Below are positions 35,506-41,650 of a stretch of DNA of 41,650 nucleotides, in pieces. A model generated the notes under the pieces. The model worked only from the letters and a program-made list of their open reading frames with translations, was not told where the DNA came from and made no database searches. A program made the translations under genes and the position numbers. The number at the start of each line of letters is the position of its first letter. Within the stretch, counting starts at the first letter, position 1. The stretch covers positions 1 to 41,650 of the forward strand of contig NZ_JOEZ01000044.1 of the NCBI RefSeq assembly GCF_000721175.1. The letters are read 5' to 3'. This stretch comes from Streptomyces anulatus (lineage in GTDB: Bacteria > Actinomycetota > Actinomycetes > Streptomycetales > Streptomycetaceae).

Positions 35506-36075
35506 ATGACCCCAGCCGCCATGCCCCTCGACGCCGAACGCACCGACCTGCTCGCCGCCCTCGCCACCGCGCGAGCCGCCCTGATCCGCTCGGTCGAAGG
35601 CCTCAGCGACGAGCAGGCCGGTGAGCGCCCGACGGTCAGCGCCCTGTGCCTGGGCGGTCTCGTCAAGCACGTCACGGCCATGGAGGACAGCTGGCTGCGC
35701 TTCGTGACCGAGGGGCCGTCGGCGATGTCCTTCGCCCTGCCTGACGGCGTCACCTGGGACGACCTGGCGGCCGGTACCGCACGCGAGCTCCCGAAGTGGG
35801 CGGTCGACCGGGACAAGGAGTTCCGGATGCTGCCCGGCGAGACGACGGCCGGCATCCTCCACGCCTACGAGCAGGTCGCCGCCCGCAGCGAGAAGATCAT
35901 CCTCGCGGTCCCCGACCTCTCGGCCGCGCACCCGCTCCCCGAGGCCCCCTGGAACGAACCCGGTGGGGAGTGGAGCGTACGGCGGGTGCTGACCCACGTC
36001 CTCACCGAGACCGCACAGCACGCCGGCCACGCGGACATCCTGCGCGAGACGCTCGACGGGCGGCAGGCGACCTGA
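35506..36075 (+). CDS. DinB/DUF664-family protein (mycothiol-dependent enzyme fold)
   Basis: The protein has 189 residues and forms a four-helix bundle. Metal-ligand-type histidines are at H55 (LVKHVTAME) and H172/H175 (ETAQHAGHADI), in the usual DinB positions. The family includes mycothiol-dependent maleylpyruvate isomerases and thiol transferases. The ATG at 35506 follows GGAAGGA at 10 bases; a longer upstream frame to 35416 runs into the divergent promoter. It is likely regulated by the WYL protein. Confidence 0.85.
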   Translation: MTPAAMPLDAERTDLLAALATARAALIRSVEGLSDEQAGERPTVSALCLGGLVKHVTAMEDSWLRFVTEGPSAMSFALPDGVTWDDLAAGTARELPKWAVDRDKEFRMLPGETTAGILHAYEQVAARSEKIILAVPDLSAAHPLPEAPWNEPGGEWSVRRVLTHVLTETAQHAGHADILRETLDGRQAT

Positions 36076-36175
36076 CCGACCAGGCATCGGGGCGCCGGGG
36101 CGCCGGAGGAAACGGCGCCTCGCGTGAGGGTGTGCGAGGAACCGACAGCGACGACCGAGATGGAGAAGCGACACG

Positions 36176-37276
36176 ATGACCGTCCTCGACAACCGGGCGC
36201 TGAACCGCGCCATGCTGGGGCGGCAGTTGCTGCTCGACCGGGCCGACCTGCCGGTCGAGGACGCCGTGGCCCACCTCTGCGGCCTCCAGGCGCAGGAGCC
36301 GCAGGAGCCCTTCGTCGGGCTCTGGTCCCGGCTGACCGCCTTCGATCCGAAGACGCTCTCGGACCTGCTGACCCGGCGGAGGGTGGTGCGCACCCATCTC
36401 ATGCGCCGCACGGTCCATCTCGTCACCGCCGACGACGTCCTCGCCTGGCGGGCCCGCCACGAGGCGATGCTGCGCCAACGGGTGCTCGGCGTCTACCGCG
36501 ACGAGCTGAAAGGGGTCAACCTCGACGAACTAGCTTCAGAAGCGCGAGAGTTGATGGCCGACGGGAAACTCCGCACCGCGGCCGAGATCGTGCGGGAGCT
36601 CGCCCCGGGCCGGCCCGGTCCGGGGCCCCGGGCTCTTGGGGAGATGGTGGTCGCCGCCCTCGTCCCGATGGCCCAGGCGCCGCCGCGCGGACTGTGGCGA
36701 GCGAAGGGCGGAGTGCGTAACGTCGCGCTCTCCTCCTGGCTCGGCCGCCCGGTCGACCCGCCCGCTCCCGACGGCTCCGACCCGGTCGGCCAAGCGCTGG
36801 TCCGGCGCTATCTGGCCGCCCACGGTCCCGCCGCCACGGCAGACCTGCGCGCCTGGTCCGGCCTGGCCGGCCTGCCCGGCGCGGTGGCCGCCGTACGCGA
36901 CGAGCTGGTCGCCTTCCGCGACGAGCGGGGACGGGAGCTGCTCGACCTGCCCGGCGCGCCGCGCCCGGACCCGGACACCCCTGCCCCGGTACGGTTCCTG
37001 CCGGCCTTCGACAACGCGATCCTCGGCTATCAGGACCGCAGCCGGATCATCGACGACGCCCACCGCGGCCTCTCGGTCGCCGGTGAGCGCGTCGTGCTGG
37101 TCGACGGCCGGGCCGCCGCCACCTGGAACATCACCGACGGCACCGTCACGGTGGATCCCCTGCGCACCTTCTCCCGGACCGACCGTGCCGCCGTGGCCGA
37201 CCAGGGCCGGGAGCTGGCGTCGTTCCTCTCCGGCGGCGAGAGCGACCGCGTACGGGTGGCGGCCTCGCCGCGCTGA
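36176..37276 (+). CDS. AlkZ-like winged-helix DNA glycosylase
   Basis: The protein has 366 residues of the HTH_42 family. It begins with helices like MTVLDNRALNRAMLGRQLLL, followed by LCGLQAQEPQEP. Q38-A-Q40 corresponds to the QxQ catalytic motif of AlkZ, the azinomycin-resistance glycosylase that removes interstrand crosslinks. A middle region has RRYLAAHGPAATADLRAWSG, a winged helix, and LPAFDNAILGYQDRSRI, a conserved loop. AlkZ-like copies without an antibiotic cluster are common in Streptomyces and are thought to repair alkylation damage. GGAGAAGCG precedes the ATG. The DinB gene lies 100 bp upstream in the same direction. Confidence 0.85.
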   Translation: MTVLDNRALNRAMLGRQLLLDRADLPVEDAVAHLCGLQAQEPQEPFVGLWSRLTAFDPKTLSDLLTRRRVVRTHLMRRTVHLVTADDVLAWRARHEAMLRQRVLGVYRDELKGVNLDELASEARELMADGKLRTAAEIVRELAPGRPGPGPRALGEMVVAALVPMAQAPPRGLWRAKGGVRNVALSSWLGRPVDPPAPDGSDPVGQALVRRYLAAHGPAATADLRAWSGLAGLPGAVAAVRDELVAFRDERGRELLDLPGAPRPDPDTPAPVRFLPAFDNAILGYQDRSRIIDDAHRGLSVAGERVVLVDGRAAATWNITDGTVTVDPLRTFSRTDRAAVADQGRELASFLSGGESDRVRVAASPR

Positions 37277-37406
37277 GCGGACCCGGCCGCCGGGAGAACC
37301 CTCGCGTCTGCCCGCGCGTACCGGAACGGGCCCATTTTGTGCGGGAGTTCGTACGAGAAGCGGGGGAGACGGACTGAAAGCACCGGGCGCGGGTCACACG
37401 CAGAAC

Positions 37407-38111
37407 ATGACGTCCAGCGACGTAACCACAGAGCCCGCGCCGCACGGCGACGGAAAGCGGAACGCACGCCCCTCCCGGGGGTGGCTGACGGTCCTCGGCA
37501 TCGGCGCGGCCGTACTGGTCCTGGTGTTCGCCGGCAGCCGGCTCAGTCTGCTGCCGGGGCTCGACGACCTCTTCGGCGAAGAGACCCACGACCGGTCGGG
37601 CCCCGCCGTGCTCAAGTCGATCCAGGACATGAGCGCGTACGAGGCCGCCTCGGGCAACTTCCAGGTCGTCGTCGATCTGGAGAAGGACGCGAAGTTCCTG
37701 CCCGACGCGGTGCGTGGCACCCGCACCCTGTTCGTCGGCGCGGGCACGGTCGGCGCCTCCGTCGACCTGGGCAAGGTCACCGGGGACGGCGTCGTGGTCG
37801 ACGAGGACCGGACCACGGCCGAACTCAGGCTGCCGCGCGCGGTGCTGGGCAAACCGGCGCTGGATCCCGACCGTTCCTACACGGTGTCCAAGCAGCGAGG
37901 TCTCCTCGATCGGCTGGGCGACCTCTTCTCCGACAACCCCGGCAGTGAGCAGGCGGTCAACAAGCTCGCCGCCCAGCACATCTCGGAGGCGGCGAAGGAG
38001 AGCGAACTGACCGTCCGCGCGGAGAAGAACACCGCCGCCATGCTGAAGGGGCTGCTCGGCTCCCTCGGCTTCGAGCACGTCACGGTCCGCTACGGCGACG
38101 ACCAGGGGTGA
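37407..38111 (+). CDS. DUF4230 membrane-anchored protein
   Basis: The protein has 234 residues. There is one N-terminal membrane helix (WLTVLGIGAAVLVLVFAG) and an extracytoplasmic domain of the DUF4230 type: LKSIQDMSAYEAASGNFQVV, a central beta-rich part and a C-terminal helical tail (EAAKESELTVRAEKNTAAML). The function is unknown. The start is the ATG at 37407 after a weak site; a longer upstream frame lies over the end of the glycosylase gene. A strong hairpin follows the stop. Confidence 0.85.
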   Translation: MTSSDVTTEPAPHGDGKRNARPSRGWLTVLGIGAAVLVLVFAGSRLSLLPGLDDLFGEETHDRSGPAVLKSIQDMSAYEAASGNFQVVVDLEKDAKFLPDAVRGTRTLFVGAGTVGASVDLGKVTGDGVVVDEDRTTAELRLPRAVLGKPALDPDRSYTVSKQRGLLDRLGDLFSDNPGSEQAVNKLAAQHISEAAKESELTVRAEKNTAAMLKGLLGSLGFEHVTVRYGDDQG

Positions 38112-38122
38112 TCGCGTCACCC

Positions 38123-38153
38123 GGGCGGCCGCACCGGTTGCGTGCGGCCGCCC
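38123..38153 (+). terminator. Hairpin terminator
   Basis: Arms GGGCGGCCGCAC (38123-38134) and GTGCGGCCGCCC (38142-38153) pair perfectly over 12 bp around a 7-base loop, 12 bp after the DUF4230 stop. No U tract follows, as is common for Streptomyces terminators. Confidence 0.7.
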
Positions 38154-38209
38154 CGCGCGGATCCGGAGGGCGGGCGCCCCCTGCCCACCACCCTTGACGT
38201 GAACGCGCC

Positions 38210-38710
38210 GGTACGGTCAGCTGCGGCGCGATCAAGTACGAACCGCAGAGCGTCGAGGGCCCCAAGGGGCTCAGCAGCTGCAGCGGCGGCAACAGCGGCT
38301 TCGCCGAGCCGGACGGCGACTCCAAGGGCTGGTCGGTCACTCCGGTGAACCGCTCCCAGCGGTTCGAGTGGAAGCTCACCGCACGCCACTCGACGAGCAC
38401 CTGGCAGTACTTCGTCGGCGGCGAGAAGATCGCCGGGCTCGACGACGGCGGCGCGCAGCCCGGCGCGACCGTGACCCACCGGGTCGACTTCGGCAACAAG
38501 ACCGGCCGGCAGAAGGTCCTCGCCGTCTGGAACATCGCGGACACGACGAACGCCTTCTGCGCCTGCATCGACGTCAACGTCAGCCAGCAGCCGCGCAGGT
38601 CGGGGTCCACGACCCTGCGTCCACCACGCCCCGGTCGCGCTGCGACGCGGCCGGGGCGCGGAGCTGTTCACGGTGGCCGGAAAGCGGCATGGCGCGGAAG
38701 TCTGGCGTAG
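38210..38710 (+). pseudogene. AA10 lytic polysaccharide monooxygenase lacking its N-terminus
   Basis: The frame reads GTVSCGAIKYEPQSVEG, then WKLTARHSTSTWQYFVGG and VLAVWNIADTTNAFCACIDV, which are hallmarks of small chitin- or cellulose-active LPMOs of Streptomyces. The second copper histidine is kept (ARHSTS), but a stop at 38195-38197 comes just before the homologous part. The signal peptide and the mature N-terminal histidine of the copper brace are therefore lost. A cysteine replaces the usual tyrosine in NAFY-C. After about 38590 the frame continues without similarity. The product cannot be active. Confidence 0.75.
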
Positions 38711-38771
38711 TCGAGCGGTTACCCTACGTCAGCTGTCCTGATTGGTCATCAGTGCTCGAGGGGACTCCTGA

Positions 38772-39446
38772 ATGAACCGCATGCCTACCGTTCTCGCCGC
38801 GCTCGGCATCACCACCGGACTGATCTCCGCCCCCGCGGCGAGCGCCGCGCCGGGACCCGCCAAGCCGGCGCCGGCCGCCGAGCGCCACGAACCCTGCACC
38901 GGAGAGTTCCGCGGCGACGCCCGCCTCGGCCCCAAGTGGCTGCCGAACAAGCGGCTCGCCCCGGTCGGCCCGCTCCTCAAGGGCTACCAGCGCACCGGTG
39001 ACCTCGCACCGAAGGACTTCCTGAAGAAGTACTGGGAGGGGCCCGCGGACACCGGCAGCTGGAAGTATCCGCCCAACGACGGCTTCGCCGAGGTGAACGG
39101 CCAGATCGACAAGGAGCCCGTCAAGCTCCGCACCGGCCAGCGCCTGGACCGCTTCGGTTCGGAGTACGGCGGCTATTTGGCCCCCGCGGGCGACGCCTAC
39201 GCCGAGCGCTCCCTGCCCCCGCAGAACCTCAGCACCCGTGACGCGGACACCCCTTGCGACTACCGCGTCTACAAGGTCGCCAAGCCCTTCTGGGTCTGGC
39301 AGGGTGGCATCGCCCCGTGGTTCGAGCAGCCCGGCGGCGGTCAGCAGATCAAGCTCGACGCCGTGTTCCTCGACCCGGGCGCGGGGCAGCGGCTCAATGT
39401 GAAGTGGCTGCTGGACAACGCCTACCTGACAGCCGCAGGCGCGTAA
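38772..39446 (+). CDS. Secreted TNT-domain protein (NAD+ glycohydrolase toxin-like)
   Basis: The protein has 224 residues. A Sec signal peptide is clear (MNRMPTVLAALGITTGLISA, cleavage after about ASA, residue 25). The C-terminal half is a TNT domain, as in the Mycobacterium tuberculosis necrotizing toxin: YPPNDGF (99-105), RLDRFGSEYG (124-133), and WFEQPGGG (183-190), in which Q186 corresponds to the essential glutamine. TNT hydrolyses NAD+ to nicotinamide and ADP-ribose. The short pre-domain (30-95) has no LXG, WXG100 or other delivery module, so it appears to be a free secreted enzyme. A small ORF begins 6 bp downstream. Confidence 0.85.
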   Translation: MNRMPTVLAALGITTGLISAPAASAAPGPAKPAPAAERHEPCTGEFRGDARLGPKWLPNKRLAPVGPLLKGYQRTGDLAPKDFLKKYWEGPADTGSWKYPPNDGFAEVNGQIDKEPVKLRTGQRLDRFGSEYGGYLAPAGDAYAERSLPPQNLSTRDADTPCDYRVYKVAKPFWVWQGGIAPWFEQPGGGQQIKLDAVFLDPGAGQRLNVKWLLDNAYLTAAGA

Positions 39447-39452
39447 CCCACC

Positions 39453-39686
39453 GTGGAGCGCCGGGCACTGCACGCCGCACTCGTCGAGGCACGGATCCCT
39501 GGCGGCTACTACCGGATCGAGGGCGTCCACGAGCCCGCCCCCACCCCGCCGGACTTCCTCTTCGTCCGGCGGGGAGCCGACGAAGGCTGGGAGACCGGGG
39601 CGTTCGAGCGCGGCACATACGAAGTCATCGCCCGCCACCCGGACGAGGCCGCCGCCTGCACCCACCTGCTGAGCCTGCTGGTCTGA
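39453..39686 (+). CDS. Small acidic protein, candidate immunity partner of the TNT protein
   Basis: The protein has 77 residues and starts with GTG 6 bp after the TNT stop; no strong ribosome site is seen, so translation may be coupled. It reads MERRALHAALVEARIPGGYY, then IEGVHEP and ends EAAACTHLLSLLV. It is acidic, has no signal peptide or membrane segment, and would stay in the cytosol. I recall similar small proteins next to polymorphic-toxin genes, but the family is not certain. In mycobacteria the TNT immunity factor (IFT) is encoded next to the toxin and binds it in the cytosol. Confidence 0.65.
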   Translation: MERRALHAALVEARIPGGYYRIEGVHEPAPTPPDFLFVRRGADEGWETGAFERGTYEVIARHPDEAAACTHLLSLLV

Positions 39687-39705
39687 CACCCTCCCCGCAC
39701 GGGGG

Positions 39706-40167
39706 TTCCGCCGGACCGCCGGCTTCTACGCGGGCCTCTCCGGCGACACCCTCGCCCCCGCCGACCGCGGAAGCCTCTTCTTCGCACCGCCGGGCGTGCG
39801 CATGGCCGACCGGTTCCCCACCGACAAGCTCCCCGGCCGGCTGGACGAGCGGGACCTCGACGTCTACAGCGAGGAGTTCGAACGCACCGGCCTGACCGGC
39901 GCGCTCAACCGCCACCGCACTGTCGACCGGGACTGGGAAGACCTCACCGCCTGCGACGGAACACCCATCACCCAAGCCTCGATCTTCATCGGCGGCGCCC
40001 TGGACACCTCCACCACCTGGATGTCCGACGCCATCGACGCCTACCCACGGACCCTCCCCGGCCCGTCCGCCGCCCACATCCTCGAAGGCTGCGGCCACTG
40101 GATCCAGCAGGAACGCCCCGACGAGTTCAACCGCCTGCTGACCGACAGGCTGCACGGCCTGCGCTGA
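39706..40167 (+). pseudogene. Alpha/beta hydrolase (epoxide-hydrolase type), C-terminal half only
   Basis: The frame reads GFYAGLSGDTLAPADRG, then DVYSEEFERTGLTGALNRHR, VDRDWEDL, and FIGGALDTSTTWM with GCGHWIQQERPDEFNRLL (the catalytic histidine in GCGHW). This is the cap and second half of a soluble epoxide-hydrolase-type protein. The N-terminal part with the nucleophile aspartate is absent; the coding region opens just after the small immunity-like gene. It is a truncated relic. Confidence 0.75.
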
Positions 40168-40194
40168 GGGACCGCGGTCCGCGAGGCCCCCGCG

Positions 40195-40545
40195 TCAGCA
40201 GGCCGTGCCGCGCGTCGCCGCCGTAGCCCGCCGTAGATCACGGACGGGCGTGAAGTCGATCTTCTGCGGGTCGCGGAAGCGCAGACAGTTGTCGCCCCTG
40301 TCGTGGGATGCCGGCCGGTCCGCGAACGCGTTGCGGACGTCCGTGCGCAGCAGGTAGAACGAGATGTGCAGCTTCTGGTCGGCGGAGGCGATCTCGCTCG
40401 TCCCCGCCCCCCGCTCATAGGCGGCCATGCCCTACGCCATCACCTCGCGGAACCCCGTCGGCTCCTCCCGGCACAGCGCGTGCAGGGCCGTACGGGCCTC
40501 CCGGTGGGCCTCCGAGGCCTCGGCGAGGTACCGATCGGCATTCTC
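40195..40545 (-). pseudogene. DUF1801 protein gene with an in-frame stop
   Basis: Minus-strand codons give ENADRYLAEASEAHREARTA, LCREEPTGFREVMA, a TAG, and then GMAAYERGAGTSEIASAD and KLHISFYLLRTDVRNAFADR. In DUF1801 proteins (YdhG/iron-chaperone-like) the motif is VMAYGMPAYE, so the stop codon (40432-40434) replaces a tyrosine. Frame is otherwise conserved, which suggests a recent nonsense mutation. An ORF starting at the ATG after it could yield a 77-residue product of doubtful use. Confidence 0.75.
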
Positions 40546-40644
40546 CGCGCGGCTCCGGACCAGGAGGAGATCGAACGGCGACTCCCGCCGCCCGGCGGTG
40601 TGTCGCGTCCCGGGGCCGCGGAGCCTTCGGGCGAAGGTGGGCGG

Positions 40645-41154
40645 ATGAACACTGCAGGCATGCTGGCCGAAGCGTTCGACCGGATCGGGGAAGCTGTCCA
40701 CGCGGCGGTCGAGGGACTCTCGCCCGACGACCTCAACGCCCGTGTCGACGTGGGGGCGAACTCGATCTCCTGGCTGGTCTGGCATCTCACCCGCGTCCAG
40801 GACGACCACATCGCCGATGCCGGCGGAACCGGACAGATCTGGCTCACCCAAGGCTGGGCCGACCGCTTCGCGCTGCCCTTCGACGAGACCGCGACCGGCT
40901 ACGGGCACACCGGCGACGAGGTCGCCGCCGTCCGCGTGGACTCCGCCGAGCCCCTCATCGGCTACTTCGACGCGGTGCACGAGCGCACCCTGGACTTCGT
41001 CGCGGGACTGGAGGGCCACGCGCTGGACCGGATCGTCGACGAGGGCTGGTCACCCCCGGTGACGCTGGGCGTCCGCTTGATCAGCGTCATCGCCGAGGAT
41101 CTGCAGCACGCGGGCCAGGCCGCCTTCGTCCGAGGGATGCTGGAACGCGCCTGA
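40645..41154 (+). CDS. DinB/DUF664-family protein (mycothiol-dependent enzyme fold)
   Basis: The protein has 169 residues. Histidines H47 (LVWHLTRVQDDH), H55 and H155 (DLQHAGQAAFVRG) occupy the three metal-ligand positions of DinB proteins. A WLTQGWADRFALPFD segment is typical of the DUF664 group. It may be a thiol S-transferase using mycothiol. GAAGGTGGGCGG before the ATG provides a weak ribosome site. It is unrelated in sequence detail to the DinB gene at 35506, so this is not a local duplication. Confidence 0.88.
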   Translation: MNTAGMLAEAFDRIGEAVHAAVEGLSPDDLNARVDVGANSISWLVWHLTRVQDDHIADAGGTGQIWLTQGWADRFALPFDETATGYGHTGDEVAAVRVDSAEPLIGYFDAVHERTLDFVAGLEGHALDRIVDEGWSPPVTLGVRLISVIAEDLQHAGQAAFVRGMLERA

Positions 41155-41265
41155 GAACCGGCGGCGGGACCGGGCCCGCGCACACCCGTGCACAGTCCCA
41201 CCGGCGGTGCCATACTCGGAAGGAGTCGGCTGGACAGGCTTGCCATCGTCCGAAAGGTGACCGTA

Positions 41266-41556
41266 ATGAGCTGGGCATCTTGGACGACCAGCGGAGTGTT
41301 CGCGGGAACCGGCGGCGTACGCACCGAGGAAGCGGGCATCCTGAGCGGCGACCTCACGGTCCACACGACCTGGTCCGACGGACAGGCGTCGGTGGCCGTG
41401 CAGTACAGCGGCTCCTCCGACTGGTTCACCCTCACCGGCAGCCCCGTGCCGTGCCCCTCCGAGGAGGAGAGCCGCATCTTCCACCAGAGCGTGGTCGAAG
41501 CCGTCCGCGCCGGCGAGGGCGCGACCGTCCCACCGGTGGGAGTGGGACCCGCCTAG
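41266..41556 (+). CDS. Conserved hypothetical protein
   Basis: The protein has 96 residues. No domain with a known role is recognised. It starts MSWASWTTSGVFAGTGG and includes LTVHTTWSDGQASVAVQYSG and a C-terminal helix EEESRIFHQSVVEAVRAGEG. It lacks a signal peptide and cysteines other than one in VPCPSE. GAAAGGTGACC precedes the ATG. The pattern of alternating hydrophobic residues indicates a small beta-rich fold. Confidence 0.7.
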   Translation: MSWASWTTSGVFAGTGGVRTEEAGILSGDLTVHTTWSDGQASVAVQYSGSSDWFTLTGSPVPCPSEEESRIFHQSVVEAVRAGEGATVPPVGVGPA

Positions 41557-41650
41557 GGCCAATGCCGTTCGGTTAGCCGTCTGACGGGTTTGGCAACGTG
41601 CTGGATCTCGATGTGGACGGTGGTCCTGTGGGTGCGGTGGTCGATGGCGC
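41557..41650 (-). mobile_element. Possible 3' end of a transposase gene at the window edge
   Basis: The minus strand reads AIDHRTHRTTVHIEIQHVAK, then PVRRLTERHWP and a stop at 41557, an open, coding-like frame that continues past the edge. The bases CCAATGCCGTTCGGTTA look like the terminal sequence of a Streptomyces insertion sequence. Only 94 bp are visible, so this is a weak call. Confidence 0.3.

Overview
The window looks like chromosomal DNA of a Streptomyces or close relative. It is very GC-rich, with GTG starts, GGAGG-type ribosome binding sites and overlapping stop/start codons. It also carries marker genes of that group: a two-domain geosmin synthase, an NsdA-type differentiation regulator, a SpoIIE/PP2C-type phosphatase with a PAS domain, and zinc-independent paralogues of ribosomal proteins L33 and L31. 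No rRNA, tRNA or CRISPR array was seen. The many broken genes and transposase scraps suggest a chromosome arm rather than the conserved core.

Region 1 (1-20 kb) is mainly acyl-CoA metabolism. An FAD oxidoreductase and a secreted beta-lactamase-fold hydrolase come first. A nitronate monooxygenase/acyl-CoA ligase pair follows, then a second ligase, phenylacetate-CoA ligase (paaK), a tandem alpha/beta hydrolase overlapping an AraC-type regulator, and a WD40 fragment. Next is a divergent ligase/crotonase pair followed by a DUF35 protein and two thiolase-fold proteins. The last block matches, by order, size and motif, what I remember of mycobacterial fadD19-echA19 and Rv3521-ltp4-ltp3 (C-24-branched sterol side-chain catabolism). 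A near-identical 17-bp palindrome lies upstream of the nitronate monooxygenase operon and inside the divergent ligase/crotonase promoter, so the two blocks probably share a repressor. A 164-bp MITE-like element sits exactly at the crotonase stop codon.

Region 2 (20-31 kb) holds a conserved hypothetical gene with a good terminator, a frameshifted MFS transporter next to an intact TetR gene with tandem operator-like repeats, and geosmin synthase. It continues with a secreted transglycosylase, an aminoglycoside-phosphotransferase-like kinase divergent from the NsdA-type regulator, the PAS/PP2C phosphatase and the rpmG-rpmE2 pair with a candidate Zur box.

Region 3 (31-41.6 kb) mixes intact housekeeping-like genes (TPR, VanZ, duplicated DUF4389, WYL regulator, two DinB proteins, an AlkZ-like DNA glycosylase, DUF4230) with debris: a DUF1275 pseudogene, an IS481 transposase tail, an LPMO without its 5' end, half an alpha/beta hydrolase and a DUF1801 gene with a nonsense codon. 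Among them is a secreted TNT-type NAD glycohydrolase followed 6 bp later by a small acidic ORF, a candidate toxin/immunity pair. This pair, the sterol-like cassette with its shared operator, and the MITE are the items most worth following up.
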